Origin: Natrialba chahannaoensis JCM 10990
GTDB lineage: Archaea; Halobacteriota; Halobacteria; Halobacteriales; Natrialbaceae
Direction of reading: 5' to 3'
Assembly: GCF_000337135.1 (NCBI RefSeq)
Contig: NZ_AOIN01000064.1
Span: 39,955 to 103,954 of the forward strand
DNA: 64,000 nucleotides
Shown: piece by piece, positions 51,759 to 61,235 of the stretch
How positions within the stretch are numbered: the stretch's first letter is position 1
Layout of the letters: each line of letters begins with the position of its first letter
The notes under the pieces: model-generated
What the model saw: only the letters and a program-made list of their open reading frames with translations
What the model was told of the DNA's origin: nothing
The model's database searches: none
Position numbers and translations under genes: made by a program

Positions 51759-53406
51759 CGGTCTCACCTCCAGTTGCAGTGTCGGCACCGCCATCTGGCT
51801 CGCCGTCCGCAGTCGTATCGCCGCTGCCGTCCTCTGCCGTATCGCCACTACCGTCCGCGACCGCTTCGGGTGCCATCTCGCCCGACTCCACCGCATCGGT
51901 GAGTTCGGGGAGAACCTCAAAGAGGTCGCCCTCAACGAAGAAGTCGCTAAAGTCCCGAATACGCGCGTCTGGGTCCGTGTTGACCGAGATGATAGTGTCC
52001 GATTCGTCCATCCCGACCTTGTGCTGGACAGCGCCTGAGACGCCGGCTGCGATGTAGAGGTCGGGCGCGACGACCTGTCCCGTCTCGCCGATCTGGCGTT
52101 CTTCCTTCGCGTACTGCTCGACGTGGCCGTCGAACTGGTAGGAGGATGTGACGATTCCTCGCGTAATGCCGAGTTCGGCGTCCTCGAAGGCGTCGACCAG
52201 ATCGAGGCCGAGTTCCATCCCTTCAGTGGGGTCGTCTGCAATGCCGCGACCGAGACAGACGACCACGTCGTGGCCCGTCAGATCGACGCCGGCCTCGAGT
52301 TGGTCGTACTCCGTGATCTCGACGCGGAACCAGTCGTCGTCCAGTTCCATGTCGTGTTCGACCACGAGCCCGTCGCGGTCGTAGTTGGGTTCGATAGGGT
52401 CGAAGCTGCCGGGGATGATCGATGCCCCCTGCGGGTGGAACTCCCGGCCGGGGTTGTCCAGACAGAGGATCGTCGAGTACTCGAAGCCCGAGAAGTCGGG
52501 CCGCTTCATGTGCAAGACCTTCTCGAAGGTCTTCTTGACGCCCGGTTCGCCGGTCTTGACGGGGTTCGAGACCTCGTTCTCCTCGATGAAGAGGTCAGAA
52601 CAGTCCGAAGCGAGTCCGGAGTCGAGTTCGGCCTGCACCTTCGCCGAGAGGTCCCGGCCGTTGTTCGTCGCCGGGAACAGAATGTAGCGCGGCTTGTCGT
52701 ACTCGCGCCAGTCGGTGCTCTCGACGGTACCCTCACCGCGAGACATGTGCGCCGAGATTTCGGTGTAGGGTTTGTGCAGGAACCGTTCGAGTCGATCGTC
52801 GTTGTGATAGACCGCGACGTCAGCGCCGTAGGCAATGCATTCCTCGGCGAGTTCCTCGCAGTCGTCGCCCATCAGGAACGCGACGACACGCTCCTCGTCA
52901 CCATACTCTTCCGCGAACTGGTCCATCAACTCGCGGGCTTTGCCGAGCATCTCCCGCGAGACCTCGAGGAGGTCGCCCTGCTGGGTCTCACAGAAGACCC
53001 ATACGTCCTCGTAGTGGCCGTCTGCGAGCGCCCGGACGTGTTTCTTGTCGCGGGTCTGTGGTTCGTCGGCTTCGCCTGCCACACCCTTGTCGTCGACGGC
53101 CGGCTCGCCCTCATCTTCGACCTCGTCGACTGGATCACCGTCCGCCTCGTCGCCAACCGTTTCCTTCGTCTCCTCGTACTCGCCTTCGGTTTCCGTCCCT
53201 TCCTCGACGCCGTCGCTGCTGTCATCACTGCCAGCAACGTCCGCACCAACCGCGTCGAGCCGCCGGTGTACCGCTTCCCGGGCCGTCTTCCGGTCTCGCC
53301 CCGCCTGTTCGGCCTCGAGAATTGCCTGTAGTTCGTCGGTTTCGTCGACCGTGTCCAGTTCCTCGCGCAGTTCGTCGACCGAGTAGTCGTCCGGATCGAG
53401 TGCCAC
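51751..53406 (-). CDS. fixB: electron-transfer flavoprotein alpha subunit (FixB)
   Basis: A 551-residue protein, much longer than the usual 310-330. Residues 1-55 form a helical module (DDYSVDELREELDTVDETDE) and 56-125 an acidic linker. The ETF alpha part begins at KHVRALADGHYEDVWVFCET. The FAD domain has GQVVAPDLYIAAGVSGAVQH and IISVNTDPDARIRDFSDFFV near 465-520, the standard ETF alpha signature. An acidic tail of about 45 residues follows. The gene starts 2 bases after the fixA stop and overlaps fixC. Confidence 0.9.
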   Translation of the reverse strand: MALDPDDYSVDELREELDTVDETDELQAILEAEQAGRDRKTAREAVHRRLDAVGADVAGSDDSSDGVEEGTETEGEYEETKETVGDEADGDPVDEVEDEGEPAVDDKGVAGEADEPQTRDKKHVRALADGHYEDVWVFCETQQGDLLEVSREMLGKARELMDQFAEEYGDEERVVAFLMGDDCEELAEECIAYGADVAVYHNDDRLERFLHKPYTEISAHMSRGEGTVESTDWREYDKPRYILFPATNNGRDLSAKVQAELDSGLASDCSDLFIEENEVSNPVKTGEPGVKKTFEKVLHMKRPDFSGFEYSTILCLDNPGREFHPQGASIIPGSFDPIEPNYDRDGLVVEHDMELDDDWFRVEITEYDQLEAGVDLTGHDVVVCLGRGIADDPTEGMELGLDLVDAFEDAELGITRGIVTSSYQFDGHVEQYAKEERQIGETGQVVAPDLYIAAGVSGAVQHKVGMDESDTIISVNTDPDARIRDFSDFFVEGDLFEVLPELTDAVESGEMAPEAVADGSGDTAEDGSGDTTADGEPDGGADTATGGETDD

Positions 53407-53408
53407 GA

Positions 53409-54311
53409 TTAGTCACCTCCCTCCGCTGCGTTCGGTCCGTCTGCACCGTTCGTCGCCGCCGCGTAGGGCTTGAACTCGCCAAGAATCTCGTTCATCTCCT
53501 CCGAATCGCTGGGATCGACCATCGTCGCCTCTCGCTCAGAGGGTGCCTTCGGGATCGGATCGACCGAGGAGACAATCGTCGGCGAGCCGTCGAGGCCGAT
53601 GTAATCCGGATCCAGATTCAGGTCCTCGTGATCCCACGTGGTCAGGTGCCGATCGTGGGCGGCCGCACGGTTCTGGGTCTCCTCGCGAAGTCGTTTGTGA
53701 GTCAGTCGGTGAGAGGCTTTTCGGTAGGTGGGTTCGAACTCAGGGTCCGTGACGACCATGCAGGGCAGCGGTGCCTCGACCGTCTCGATCTCATCTACGT
53801 CTCCCTCGACGAGTCGCTTCGCGCGGAGCAGACGCTCGTCCGGATCGATATCGAGCGCGATGACGTGTGTGACGATCGGCCAGTCGAGCGCCCACGCTGT
53901 CTGTGGCCCGGTCTGGCCCGTCTCGCCGTCCGCCGTCTTGAACCCCGCAAAGAGCAGGTCGACATCGCCAATCTCCTCCTGGTAGGTCTCGATACCCGCA
54001 CTGAGCGTGATCGCCGTCGCCCACGTGTCCGAGGCGGCGAGCTCCCGGTCGGATAGCAGGTAGCTGTCGTCGGTATACACCGCTTCCATCGCCTCCTCGA
54101 GTACTGCCGAGTAGCCCGGTGGACCCATGCTCATCCCCGAGACGTGGCCGCCGTGGCGGACCCGCGTCTGCAGGGCCGCCTCGAGTGCGAACGCGTCGTT
54201 CGGGTTCATCACCGTCGGTGTCTTCCCGCGCTCCAGGTGGCCCTCCTCGTTGAACGAGACGGCACCATCCGAGAAGTCCGGGACACCCTTCGTCAGGACG
54301 ACGGACCGCAT
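53409..54311 (-). CDS. fixA: electron-transfer flavoprotein beta subunit (FixA)
   Basis: A 300-residue ETF beta subunit, the AMP/FAD-binding partner of FixB. The order MRSVVLTKGVPDFSDGAVSF, NPNDAFALEAALQTRVRHGG and VSGMSMGPPGYSAVLEEAM is diagnostic, and LLFAGFKTADGETGQTGPQT with LDWPIVTHV is the adenine-nucleotide segment. First gene of fixA-fixB-fixC(X). In bifurcating FixABCX complexes NADH electrons are split between quinone and ferredoxin. The ATG at 54311 is preferred over one at 54368. Confidence 0.9.
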   Translation of the reverse strand: MRSVVLTKGVPDFSDGAVSFNEEGHLERGKTPTVMNPNDAFALEAALQTRVRHGGHVSGMSMGPPGYSAVLEEAMEAVYTDDSYLLSDRELAASDTWATAITLSAGIETYQEEIGDVDLLFAGFKTADGETGQTGPQTAWALDWPIVTHVIALDIDPDERLLRAKRLVEGDVDEIETVEAPLPCMVVTDPEFEPTYRKASHRLTHKRLREETQNRAAAHDRHLTTWDHEDLNLDPDYIGLDGSPTIVSSVDPIPKAPSEREATMVDPSDSEEMNEILGEFKPYAAATNGADGPNAAEGGD

Positions 54312-54452
54312 ACGCGCCTCCGTGTCTGTTGTGTGATTGTCATTCGCATACTCATCTCGCGTATCCACAGTACTGCTATTAAGACTGGGGGTGAGAATCC
54401 GTCTGCGAGACAGTACGTCGACCGCGGGTGCGAAAATCCGGTCGATTCGGCC

Positions 54453-55322
54453 TTACTCGAGTTCGCGTTCGCCAGTGTCCATCGTAATCTCGCCATCGGC
54501 GCGAATCGTGCCGTCGATTTCGGCACCGGGACCGAGTTCGAGGTCGGCACACGAGACGTCACCGAGGACGCGCGCGTCATCGGTGAGTACCACGTCGCCG
54601 TCGCGGGTGGTCAGGTCGCCGTGGATTCGCGTTTCCTCGCCGACGGTTACGTCGCCGCGGGCGCGGAGGCTGCCGAACACGTTGCACTCACGACCCACGT
54701 CGATCGTTTCGGCGCGGACGTTGCCGTGGAGTCGACAGTTATCGCCGAGCGTCGCGGGCGTTGAAACGCGCCAGGCGTCGTCGCCGACAGTCGCGTTGCG
54801 CGGGATGACGAGTGGGTCGGTCTCGGGGTCGTCCGTGTCGTCGTCTTCGTCGACGAGTTCGGAGATGAGCCGCTGCGCAGTGTCTTCCTCGCCGATCAAA
54901 AGCAGGTGTTTAAGATAGACGAACATGAGGACGATCGTCGGCATCGGGTTTCGGATGACGATCCAGCCATTGGCCTCGAAGCCTTCCTCGATGTCGACGT
55001 CGTCGCCGATGTCAAGGTCGCCTGCAACCTTCAGTTCGCCGGCAATGTGAACTCGTTCGCCGATATAGGCGTCTTGTCCGACGAGGACGTTCTCCGCGAC
55101 GTCACACCACATGTCGAGTCGGCAGTCGCCTTCGGCTTCGATCTCGCCTTCCACGGTGACATTTTCGCCGGCGAGGACGTTGCGTCCGCGCACGCCGAAC
55201 TCGATCGTCGAGCGACTCCCGATAAGCACGTCTCCGTCGGTCTCGAGGGCGACTTCCTTGGCTTCGGTCCCGTCGGGGACGACGAGTTCGTCGAGCGGAT
55301 CCCTGTGTCCGGCCACACTCAC
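54453..55322 (-). CDS. bactofilin-like polymer-forming protein
   Basis: A 289-residue protein with repeats of a right-handed beta-helix: VLIGSRSTIEFGVRGRNVLA, VEGEIEAEGDCRLDMWCDVA and ELKVAGDLDIGDDVDIEEGF in the first half, and DNCRLHGNVRAETIDVG, LRARGDVTVGEETRIHG and DLTTRDGDVVLTDDARVLG in the second. Between them NPMPTIVLMFVYLKHLLLIG is hydrophobic. Bactofilins polymerise into scaffolds at membranes; the haloarchaeal forms are less studied. The start is a GTG at 55322, backed by TTTATTA (55341-55347) 19-25 bases upstream. Confidence 0.78.
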   Translation of the reverse strand: MSVAGHRDPLDELVVPDGTEAKEVALETDGDVLIGSRSTIEFGVRGRNVLAGENVTVEGEIEAEGDCRLDMWCDVAENVLVGQDAYIGERVHIAGELKVAGDLDIGDDVDIEEGFEANGWIVIRNPMPTIVLMFVYLKHLLLIGEEDTAQRLISELVDEDDDTDDPETDPLVIPRNATVGDDAWRVSTPATLGDNCRLHGNVRAETIDVGRECNVFGSLRARGDVTVGEETRIHGDLTTRDGDVVLTDDARVLGDVSCADLELGPGAEIDGTIRADGEITMDTGERELE

Positions 55323-55476
55323 ATCCAATATGGGTGGCCGGTAATAAACCTCGCGCGTCGTCTGCCGCCCGTCTGACTCCTGTCTGTGCGGTATCATGCC
55401 GCTTGCCAGCCGAACAGTGTTGATCGAGAGCAGTCGGTCCGGACCCTTTTACACCCCCCACGGCATAGAGCAGGAC

Positions 55477-55674
55477 ATGACAACGCTCGCGTTCGACGAC
55501 GATGGCGTCGATGTCGTCTACGAAGGCACCGAGTTTCGCCTCGAACAAGAACTCATCGAGGAGGCCACGGAGAAATCGTACTACAACGTGACGGACCACG
55601 AAGTCCTCAAAATCGTCGCCGAACAGCCGAACCTGCAGGGTGAACCGCGGCGCGTCGGCGATATTCTCGACTAG
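55477..55674 (+). CDS. DUF5800-like small protein (65 aa)
   Basis: A small acidic protein: MTTLAFDDDGVDVVYEGTEF, RLEQELIEEATEKSYYNVTD and GEPRRVGDILD. The same pattern is highly conserved across haloarchaea as a domain of unknown function. The ATG at 55477 is the start that keeps only the conserved part; the frame opens 27 codons upstream. Confidence 0.8.
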   Translation: MTTLAFDDDGVDVVYEGTEFRLEQELIEEATEKSYYNVTDHEVLKIVAEQPNLQGEPRRVGDILD

Positions 55675-55773
55675 AGCAGCGTCCGGGAGTATCCCGGTCG
55701 CTGAGACGCTGTTTCTGTGACTGGTCGTCTCCCCGACGAGAAGCCAAAGCGTTGCACGCACGTGTAGCCCGAC

Positions 55774-56961
55774 TCACGACGGCACGTCGACCGTTCGCGA
55801 GTCTGAGTCGGGCGTTGACTCGTCGAAGAAGCCCTCGACGCCCTTGAGGTCGAGGACGAATTCGGGACCGAACGCGCCGGCTGGCGTCTGAAAGCCGTCC
55901 TCGGTGTCGCCGTCGAGCACGCGTTCGGCAGTCGCAACGGCGGCGTCAACGGTGACGACGTACACGTCCGGCGTCAGCAACCGGGAGACGACACGCTCGC
56001 CGTTCGAACCGTCGGCTCGCGCTTCGCCCCAGAGATACGCCGACCCGCGCTTTCGCGACCACGAGGCCGGCCCCTCGCGAACAAGTCCTGACAGCCGCTT
56101 CAGGCCCTTCTGGACCGGCGTCGACCCGAGTAGCGGCGCGAGATACCGGTGGGATTTCAGCGCGAGCCGAGCGGGCGGAGGCGCGATTGCGTAGACGGAG
56201 ACGTTCGGAATCCCGGTTGTGTAGTGAGCCGTCGACACGTCCCCCATCGGCATCGTCGCCGCGGAGCGGGTGCCGCGGCCAAAGTCGATTTCTCTGGTCC
56301 GCCACGCCGCAGGGACGTACTCGAGTCGCCCGTCGCGATAGACGGCCCCGCCGTCCTCGATCCCCTCGATGACCGTCCTGACCGTCCCGATCGACGGCGG
56401 GCGGAGCGAGTCGACGCCCAGTTCGAGGCTGTCCGCGTTGGGAAGCCGATCCGAGAGGTGGGCGGCGAGACAGTCCATGGCAACGGCAGAGAACGCGGCG
56501 GCTGGCAACAGCGTTACACCGGCGTCGGTCGCGTCGCTGTCTCGCTCCCCGATGCCTTCGATGACGGGGATTTCGCCAGTGATGTCGACGTAGTCGGTGC
56601 CGGTTCGGATGCAGCCCTCGACGAGCGGGGCGGCCGTGTTCGAGAACGGGCCCGCGCAGTTGAGCACGCAGTCGACGTCGTCTGTGAGTGCTTCGTCGAT
56701 GAGGTCAGGATCGCCGAGGTGGAACACGCGGCCGGGGACGCCGAGTTCATCGACCTGTGCTGTGAGTTGTTCGCGGTCGCGACCGGCGAGGACCATGTCG
56801 ATTTCACGGTCGCGGCCGCGGCCGCGGTTGTGGTTGTGGTTGCGGTCGAGCACCTCCTGTGCGACCAGGTTCCCGACGAAACCGTAGGAACCGTACACCA
56901 TGAGTGTCGGCGGCGACGAAGACGAAGACGAGGATGAGGATGAGGATGATGGTGTTGACAT
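55774..56961 (-). CDS. saccharopine dehydrogenase-like oxidoreductase
   Basis: A 395-residue Rossmann-fold protein. After a Ser run (STPSSSSSSSSSSSSPPT, encoded by a TCC/TCG-type tract at about 56907-56952), LMVYGSYGFVGNLVAQEVL is the nucleotide-binding glycine motif. VDCVLNCAGPFSNTAAPLVE and DYVDITGEIPVIEGI are typical of the saccharopine-dehydrogenase/trans-acting enoyl reductase family. The lysine pathway itself is not implied; family members reduce diverse substrates. An NHNHNRGRGRD insertion follows the first strand. Confidence 0.82.
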   Translation of the reverse strand: MSTPSSSSSSSSSSSSPPTLMVYGSYGFVGNLVAQEVLDRNHNHNRGRGRDREIDMVLAGRDREQLTAQVDELGVPGRVFHLGDPDLIDEALTDDVDCVLNCAGPFSNTAAPLVEGCIRTGTDYVDITGEIPVIEGIGERDSDATDAGVTLLPAAAFSAVAMDCLAAHLSDRLPNADSLELGVDSLRPPSIGTVRTVIEGIEDGGAVYRDGRLEYVPAAWRTREIDFGRGTRSAATMPMGDVSTAHYTTGIPNVSVYAIAPPPARLALKSHRYLAPLLGSTPVQKGLKRLSGLVREGPASWSRKRGSAYLWGEARADGSNGERVVSRLLTPDVYVVTVDAAVATAERVLDGDTEDGFQTPAGAFGPEFVLDLKGVEGFFDESTPDSDSRTVDVPS

Positions 56962-57076
56962 ACGAACGCGTCCACTCCGGCGGCGGGTAAACGATGGGCC
57001 AGCGAGCGCCGCCCTCGTGACCGCTGCCACCGCCGTTACACTCAGCGACGTGACCGCTTGTCCATCTGGGAGGATC

Positions 57077-57613
57077 TCACTCGTCTGTTTGCTCCCGGTC
57101 GTACCGTTCCGCTGCCGATTCGAAGCTTAGTTCCTCGAGTTCCCGACTACGGCGGCCCTCGAGTTCGGCCAGCGCCTCTGGGACCGGTGCGGCGTCGTCG
57201 GTGATCCGCGCCCACGAGTTGTGGACCTTCGCATGGCACCACCGACAGAGGTAGATCGTAATCTCGTGGGAGAGCGTCTCGCCATCGCGTGCGTATGAAA
57301 GGTGATGTTCCTCGAGCAGCGGACGCTCGTCGTCGTGGGCGAGTCGCTTTTCGGTGAGGTCACAGCGAACGCACTCGCGGTCTCGGTTTCGCGCACGGAA
57401 ATGTGGGCAATCAGCCCAGGTGTCGTCGGTTTCGGGATCGACGATCGGACAGTCGTAGTCCTCCTGTGCACGCTCGCGGGCGAACTCGGGATCGTGCCCG
57501 TAGTGATCAAAAGCGTACCGACACGTCCCCTCACCGGTAAGGTAGTCACAGACACCCACGAACTCGTAGGGATCGTCGACGCCGACGGGAGTGCCGTTTG
57601 GTGTTCGCTCCAT
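57077..57613 (-). CDS. HNH-type zinc protein
   Basis: A 178-residue protein. The central part has CPHF...CVRC and EEHHLSYARDGETLSHEITI followed by YLCRWCHAKVHN, which resembles an HNH core with its zinc knuckles and His pair. An N-terminal Cys pair (VCDYLTGEGTCRYAF) could make a second zinc site. Possible DNA endonuclease, but the family is not certain. The start is at the ATG 57613; the frame runs 27 codons further upstream. Confidence 0.7.
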   Translation of the reverse strand: MERTPNGTPVGVDDPYEFVGVCDYLTGEGTCRYAFDHYGHDPEFARERAQEDYDCPIVDPETDDTWADCPHFRARNRDRECVRCDLTEKRLAHDDERPLLEEHHLSYARDGETLSHEITIYLCRWCHAKVHNSWARITDDAAPVPEALAELEGRRSRELEELSFESAAERYDREQTDE

Positions 57614-57756
57614 TCTCACTGCGTCAAAGGGTAGCAGACGGTTTGAACCCAACGGACCATCCATGCGGACGTGTAGGACGGTGGGTGAGAACAAGTATCA
57701 TAATTACAGACAGTAGCTTCGTCAGACATAAGAATTGTTAGAAGAAGGGGTGCATA

Positions 57757-60285
57757 ATGAGTAGTGGGATACGGCGACTCGTCCCGTCGTTTATTAGACG
57801 GCGCTATGCACTCAAGTTTGGAATCATGCTACTGATCATCGGGCTCTCTGTCGGTGCGGTCGGCATCGTCGAGACGTCGATGATCACCGATACCGTCGAG
57901 CAGACGGTGCTGAACGAACAGCAGGATCAGGCCGTTCAGGAGGCGACTGAGATCGAAAACTGGAACGACCGAAACGAGCAGCTTCTGGCCTCGACGGCAC
58001 AAGCACCGATCTTCTCGGCTGTCCAAGATGACGGGCAGGGAGGGACTGTCGAAGATCTCGAGGCAATAGACGAATATCTCGAGGATGTCTACGACGAACT
58101 CCCCGAAAACACTAGGGTCAACGCACTGTACGTCGACACCAGCACCGAATCTGGAGACATTCTCGCGGGCACCAACAACGCGTCCTCACTCGAGGAACTT
58201 GCGTTCCCTGAGACGGACGAACTCGAGTCGGCGTCTGGGCACGTCGCCCAGCGGACTGATCCGTACCTGATCGAAGACAACGTCTCGCTTATTTTCGACG
58301 AGCGGCCCGTCCGCTCGTACTACATTGGCATTCCGGGGAGTGACCGAGCTATCATGCTCACGTTCGACCTGGCCGACCGCTCGTCGAACTCGCCGACGGT
58401 CTGGCAGTCTGAAACTGTCGTCACCATCGTCGACGACGAGGGACAGATCATCGCGGACGACGCGTATCTTGGTTACGGCAGCGATCCAGACAACGTCTCG
58501 TTCGGCGAGACGTACGGCAACGCGGAACTCCTCGACACTGCCGAGGAGAACTCACTCGGTGCGCTCCGGTTCGACGAAGCGCCGACTGACGTACTCCAGC
58601 AGGAGCCCTATGACTTCTCGCCGGGCGGCTACGTCGTCGGCTACTACACGACTGGCGAGGACTGGACCGTTCTCGTCCACACCACCGAGGATCAGGCACT
58701 CGGTGTCGTCGACTCGATCGGCCAGTTCGGCGCGCTGATCACGCTCGCAAGCGTGCTCATCATCGCCGTTCTCGGTGCCGTCATCGGGCGCAACACCGCT
58801 GCCTCGATCGATCGCTTGACGGACAAGGCGAAGGAGATGGAAGCAGGCAACCTCGATGTCGAACTGGAGAGCAACCGGATTGACAACATCGGCCGGCTCT
58901 ACGACGGCTTCGATTCGATGCGTCACGAACTGAAGAACTCGCTCCGGGAAGCTGAAGACGCCCGCGCTGAGGCCGAAGACGAACGTGAACGGGTTGGCCG
59001 AATGAACGCCCACCTCGAACAGAAGGCCGACGAATACAGTACGGTGATGCAGACCGCTGCAGACGGCGACCTCACGGCTCGAATGGATCCCGAAAGCGAA
59101 AACGAGGCGATGGGAGAGATCGCCACCGAGTTCAACGAGATGCTCGGCGAACTCGAGACGACCGTCGAACAGCTCTCGCAGTTCGCGACCGACGTGGCGA
59201 CTGCCTCCGAGCAGGTGACCGCCTCGAGCGAGGAGGTCCAGACCGCAAGCGCAGAGGTCAGCACCTCGGTGCAGGAGATTTCCGACGGTGCAGACCGTCA
59301 GCACAAGTCACTGCAGTCGATCGACAACGAACTTAACACGCTCTCGACGACGACCGAAGAAATTGCGGCCTCCTCGAGTCAGGTCGCGACGCTCGCCGAG
59401 CGGACCGCCGAAACGAGCCGCGACGGCAGCGACATCGCACAGGAGGCGATCAACGCGTGTGATGACCTCGAAGACGAACACCAGGCGGTCGTCGAGGAAT
59501 TCGAGGAACTCGAGACGCAGGTTGACCAGATTGCAGAACTGACGGAGACGATTACCGAGATTGCGGCACAGACGAACATGCTCGCGCTGAACGCCTCGAT
59601 CGAGGCCTCGCGCTCGGCGAGCGACGGCGACACGGGTGGCTTCAGCACGGTTGCCGAGGAGGTCAAGGAGCTCTCCCAGGACGTCAAGGAGGCCGCAGAG
59701 CAGATCGATGAGCGACTCGAAGCGGTTGAGTCCCAGACGGCACGCTCTGCGACGGAGGTCGACCAGACGACCGACGAGATCGAGCGGGTGAACGAACTCG
59801 TGACGACTGTCGTCGACGACCTCGAGGAGATTGCCACATACGCCCAGGAGACGAACGACGGCGTGCAGGAGATTTCGGCAGCGACGGAGCAACAGGCCGC
59901 CTCCACCCAGGAAGTCGTCGCGATGGTCGACGAAGTCGCCTCGATTTCCGAGGAGACGACCGCAGAGGCCGAGACGGTCGCCGCGGCAGCCGAGGAGCAG
60001 ACGAGCGCGCTGACGGAAGTCACCGGCTCGGCCGAGCAGCTGAGTCAGCAGGCGACGACGCTTTCGGCCGCGCTCGACCGATTCGAGACTGACGCGGCTG
60101 CAGACGCGGGGGACGCGGCGTTGCTCGATGCGACGGTGGCTGGTGAGGGAGAAAGCGCCATTGCGTCTGAATCCGCTGGCGTGACGGACGGCAGCGATGA
60201 TACCGAAGATGGCGAAGGCAGCGGCGACGAAGACACTGACGCCGAAGCCAACGTCTTCGAATTCACCGACGACAAGGCGGAGTAA
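57757..60285 (+). CDS. methyl-accepting chemotaxis transducer
   Basis: An 842-residue membrane receptor. TM1 is about residues 24-46 (FGIMLLIIGLSVGAVGIVE), the extracellular sensor about 47-325 has a Cache-like pattern, and TM2 is about 326-349 (ALITLASVLIIAVLGAVIG). A HAMP domain (TAASIDRLTDKAKEMEAGNL) and a second HAMP-like segment lead to the signalling coiled coil, with the hairpin tip EIAAQTNMLALNASIEASRS near residue 603. The tail is acidic and disordered. Ligand unknown. GGGGTG at about 57743 precedes the ATG. Confidence 0.92.
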   Translation: MSSGIRRLVPSFIRRRYALKFGIMLLIIGLSVGAVGIVETSMITDTVEQTVLNEQQDQAVQEATEIENWNDRNEQLLASTAQAPIFSAVQDDGQGGTVEDLEAIDEYLEDVYDELPENTRVNALYVDTSTESGDILAGTNNASSLEELAFPETDELESASGHVAQRTDPYLIEDNVSLIFDERPVRSYYIGIPGSDRAIMLTFDLADRSSNSPTVWQSETVVTIVDDEGQIIADDAYLGYGSDPDNVSFGETYGNAELLDTAEENSLGALRFDEAPTDVLQQEPYDFSPGGYVVGYYTTGEDWTVLVHTTEDQALGVVDSIGQFGALITLASVLIIAVLGAVIGRNTAASIDRLTDKAKEMEAGNLDVELESNRIDNIGRLYDGFDSMRHELKNSLREAEDARAEAEDERERVGRMNAHLEQKADEYSTVMQTAADGDLTARMDPESENEAMGEIATEFNEMLGELETTVEQLSQFATDVATASEQVTASSEEVQTASAEVSTSVQEISDGADRQHKSLQSIDNELNTLSTTTEEIAASSSQVATLAERTAETSRDGSDIAQEAINACDDLEDEHQAVVEEFEELETQVDQIAELTETITEIAAQTNMLALNASIEASRSASDGDTGGFSTVAEEVKELSQDVKEAAEQIDERLEAVESQTARSATEVDQTTDEIERVNELVTTVVDDLEEIATYAQETNDGVQEISAATEQQAASTQEVVAMVDEVASISEETTAEAETVAAAAEEQTSALTEVTGSAEQLSQQATTLSAALDRFETDAAADAGDAALLDATVAGEGESAIASESAGVTDGSDDTEDGEGSGDEDTDAEANVFEFTDDKAE

Positions 60286-60388
60286 CGGTCACCGCCACGG
60301 CTACGCCCACGGCCACGGAAATCACGGACCACAGTCAGCAGCCGCCGTTTTGACAGTCTTTTTGCTCGTTGCACGCCGACGCCCAGTC

Positions 60389-60757
60389 GTGCGCCTCGTT
60401 CACGCCGCCGACGGCTCAGTTGCATCCCCAGACGACCGGACGACGCTCGCCACCCAGATCGACCTCGCAGACTCCCTGCTCGCACAGACCCGCGGTCTCA
60501 TGTTCCGCCGCTCGCTCCCTGAGGACTTCGCGCTCGCCTTCCGCTTCGGCAACGCGAGCACCCGCGATGTCCACATGTTGTTCGTCTTCGTCCCGCTCGA
60601 CGTCATCTGGGTCGCCGACGGCGTCGTCCAGCGCGTCGAACAACTCCGACCGTGGCGCGGCTTCGCCCGCGATCGCGCGGACACGATACTCGAGTTACCC
60701 GCCGGCGCTGCGGCTGGCGTCGAGCCGGGTGACGAGGTTGCGTTGATCGACGACTAG
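60389..60757 (+). CDS. DUF192 family protein
   Basis: A 122-residue protein with the DUF192 pattern: ADSLLAQTRGLMFRRSLPED, NASTRDVHMLFVFVPLDVIW and VQRVEQLRPWRGF followed by ADTILELPAGAAAG. Function unknown in the family. No ATG in frame fits; the GTG at 60389 is a sensible start. It follows the transducer gene at a distance of about 100 bases in the same direction. Confidence 0.82.
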   Translation: MRLVHAADGSVASPDDRTTLATQIDLADSLLAQTRGLMFRRSLPEDFALAFRFGNASTRDVHMLFVFVPLDVIWVADGVVQRVEQLRPWRGFARDRADTILELPAGAAAGVEPGDEVALIDD

Positions 60758-61235
60758 CGTCGTGCAAACTGGTTGAGGCGACAGCGCAGAAAGTACCGTG
60801 GTCGACGTGCTTAAGACGGTGTGTCACAGTAGACCGAGGTACAATGGCACGAGATTCTGATTCGGTCTCATCGCCGGAGGATAGAGGAAGTCGGAGCGAT
60901 CCGGCTGGACGCGAAATTATACGGCACACATAGTCTCGCCTCGGTCCTCCGCGGTCGTACTGAGACTGAGATTGCTACTGAAACTGACGCTGCCGCTGCC
61001 ACTGCCACTGCTTCTGTTTCATCTGCATCGACAGTAACCGATACTGCGTCCGACGCTGCTGACGCTGGCGACGACGGGAGCACCAGCACTGGCGAAGACG
61101 CCGACAGCGACAGATCCACAGCGACGAACGCAACCGCAGCTACGGCCTCGGACACAACCACAGCCACACCCACAGCCACGCCTACGCCGACAACCACACC
61201 CACAGACAACACCCACACCCACCACCACCACTCCA
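60758..61235 (+). other. long low-complexity leader of the leuA-type gene
   Basis: The 478 bases contain AATTATAC at about 60914-60921 (possible promoter). A frame without ATG remains open from 60833 through 61235 and beyond, encoding IEEVGAIRLDAKLYGTHSLA then a Thr/Ala/Asp/Ser-rich stretch ending HTHTHHHHSN. A 29-codon ATG frame starts at 60844. The second half is ACC/GCC/GAC-rich repeat. No terminator-like or antiterminator structure was seen. Confidence 0.45.

Noticed and set aside
52123-53331. 402-codon open frame on the plus strand
   Set aside because: Antisense to fixB, which has clear family motifs.
54312-54368. 19-residue N-terminal extension of FixA
   Set aside because: The family begins at MRSVVLTKGVPDF; the extension is Asn/Thr-rich and not conserved in the relatives I know.
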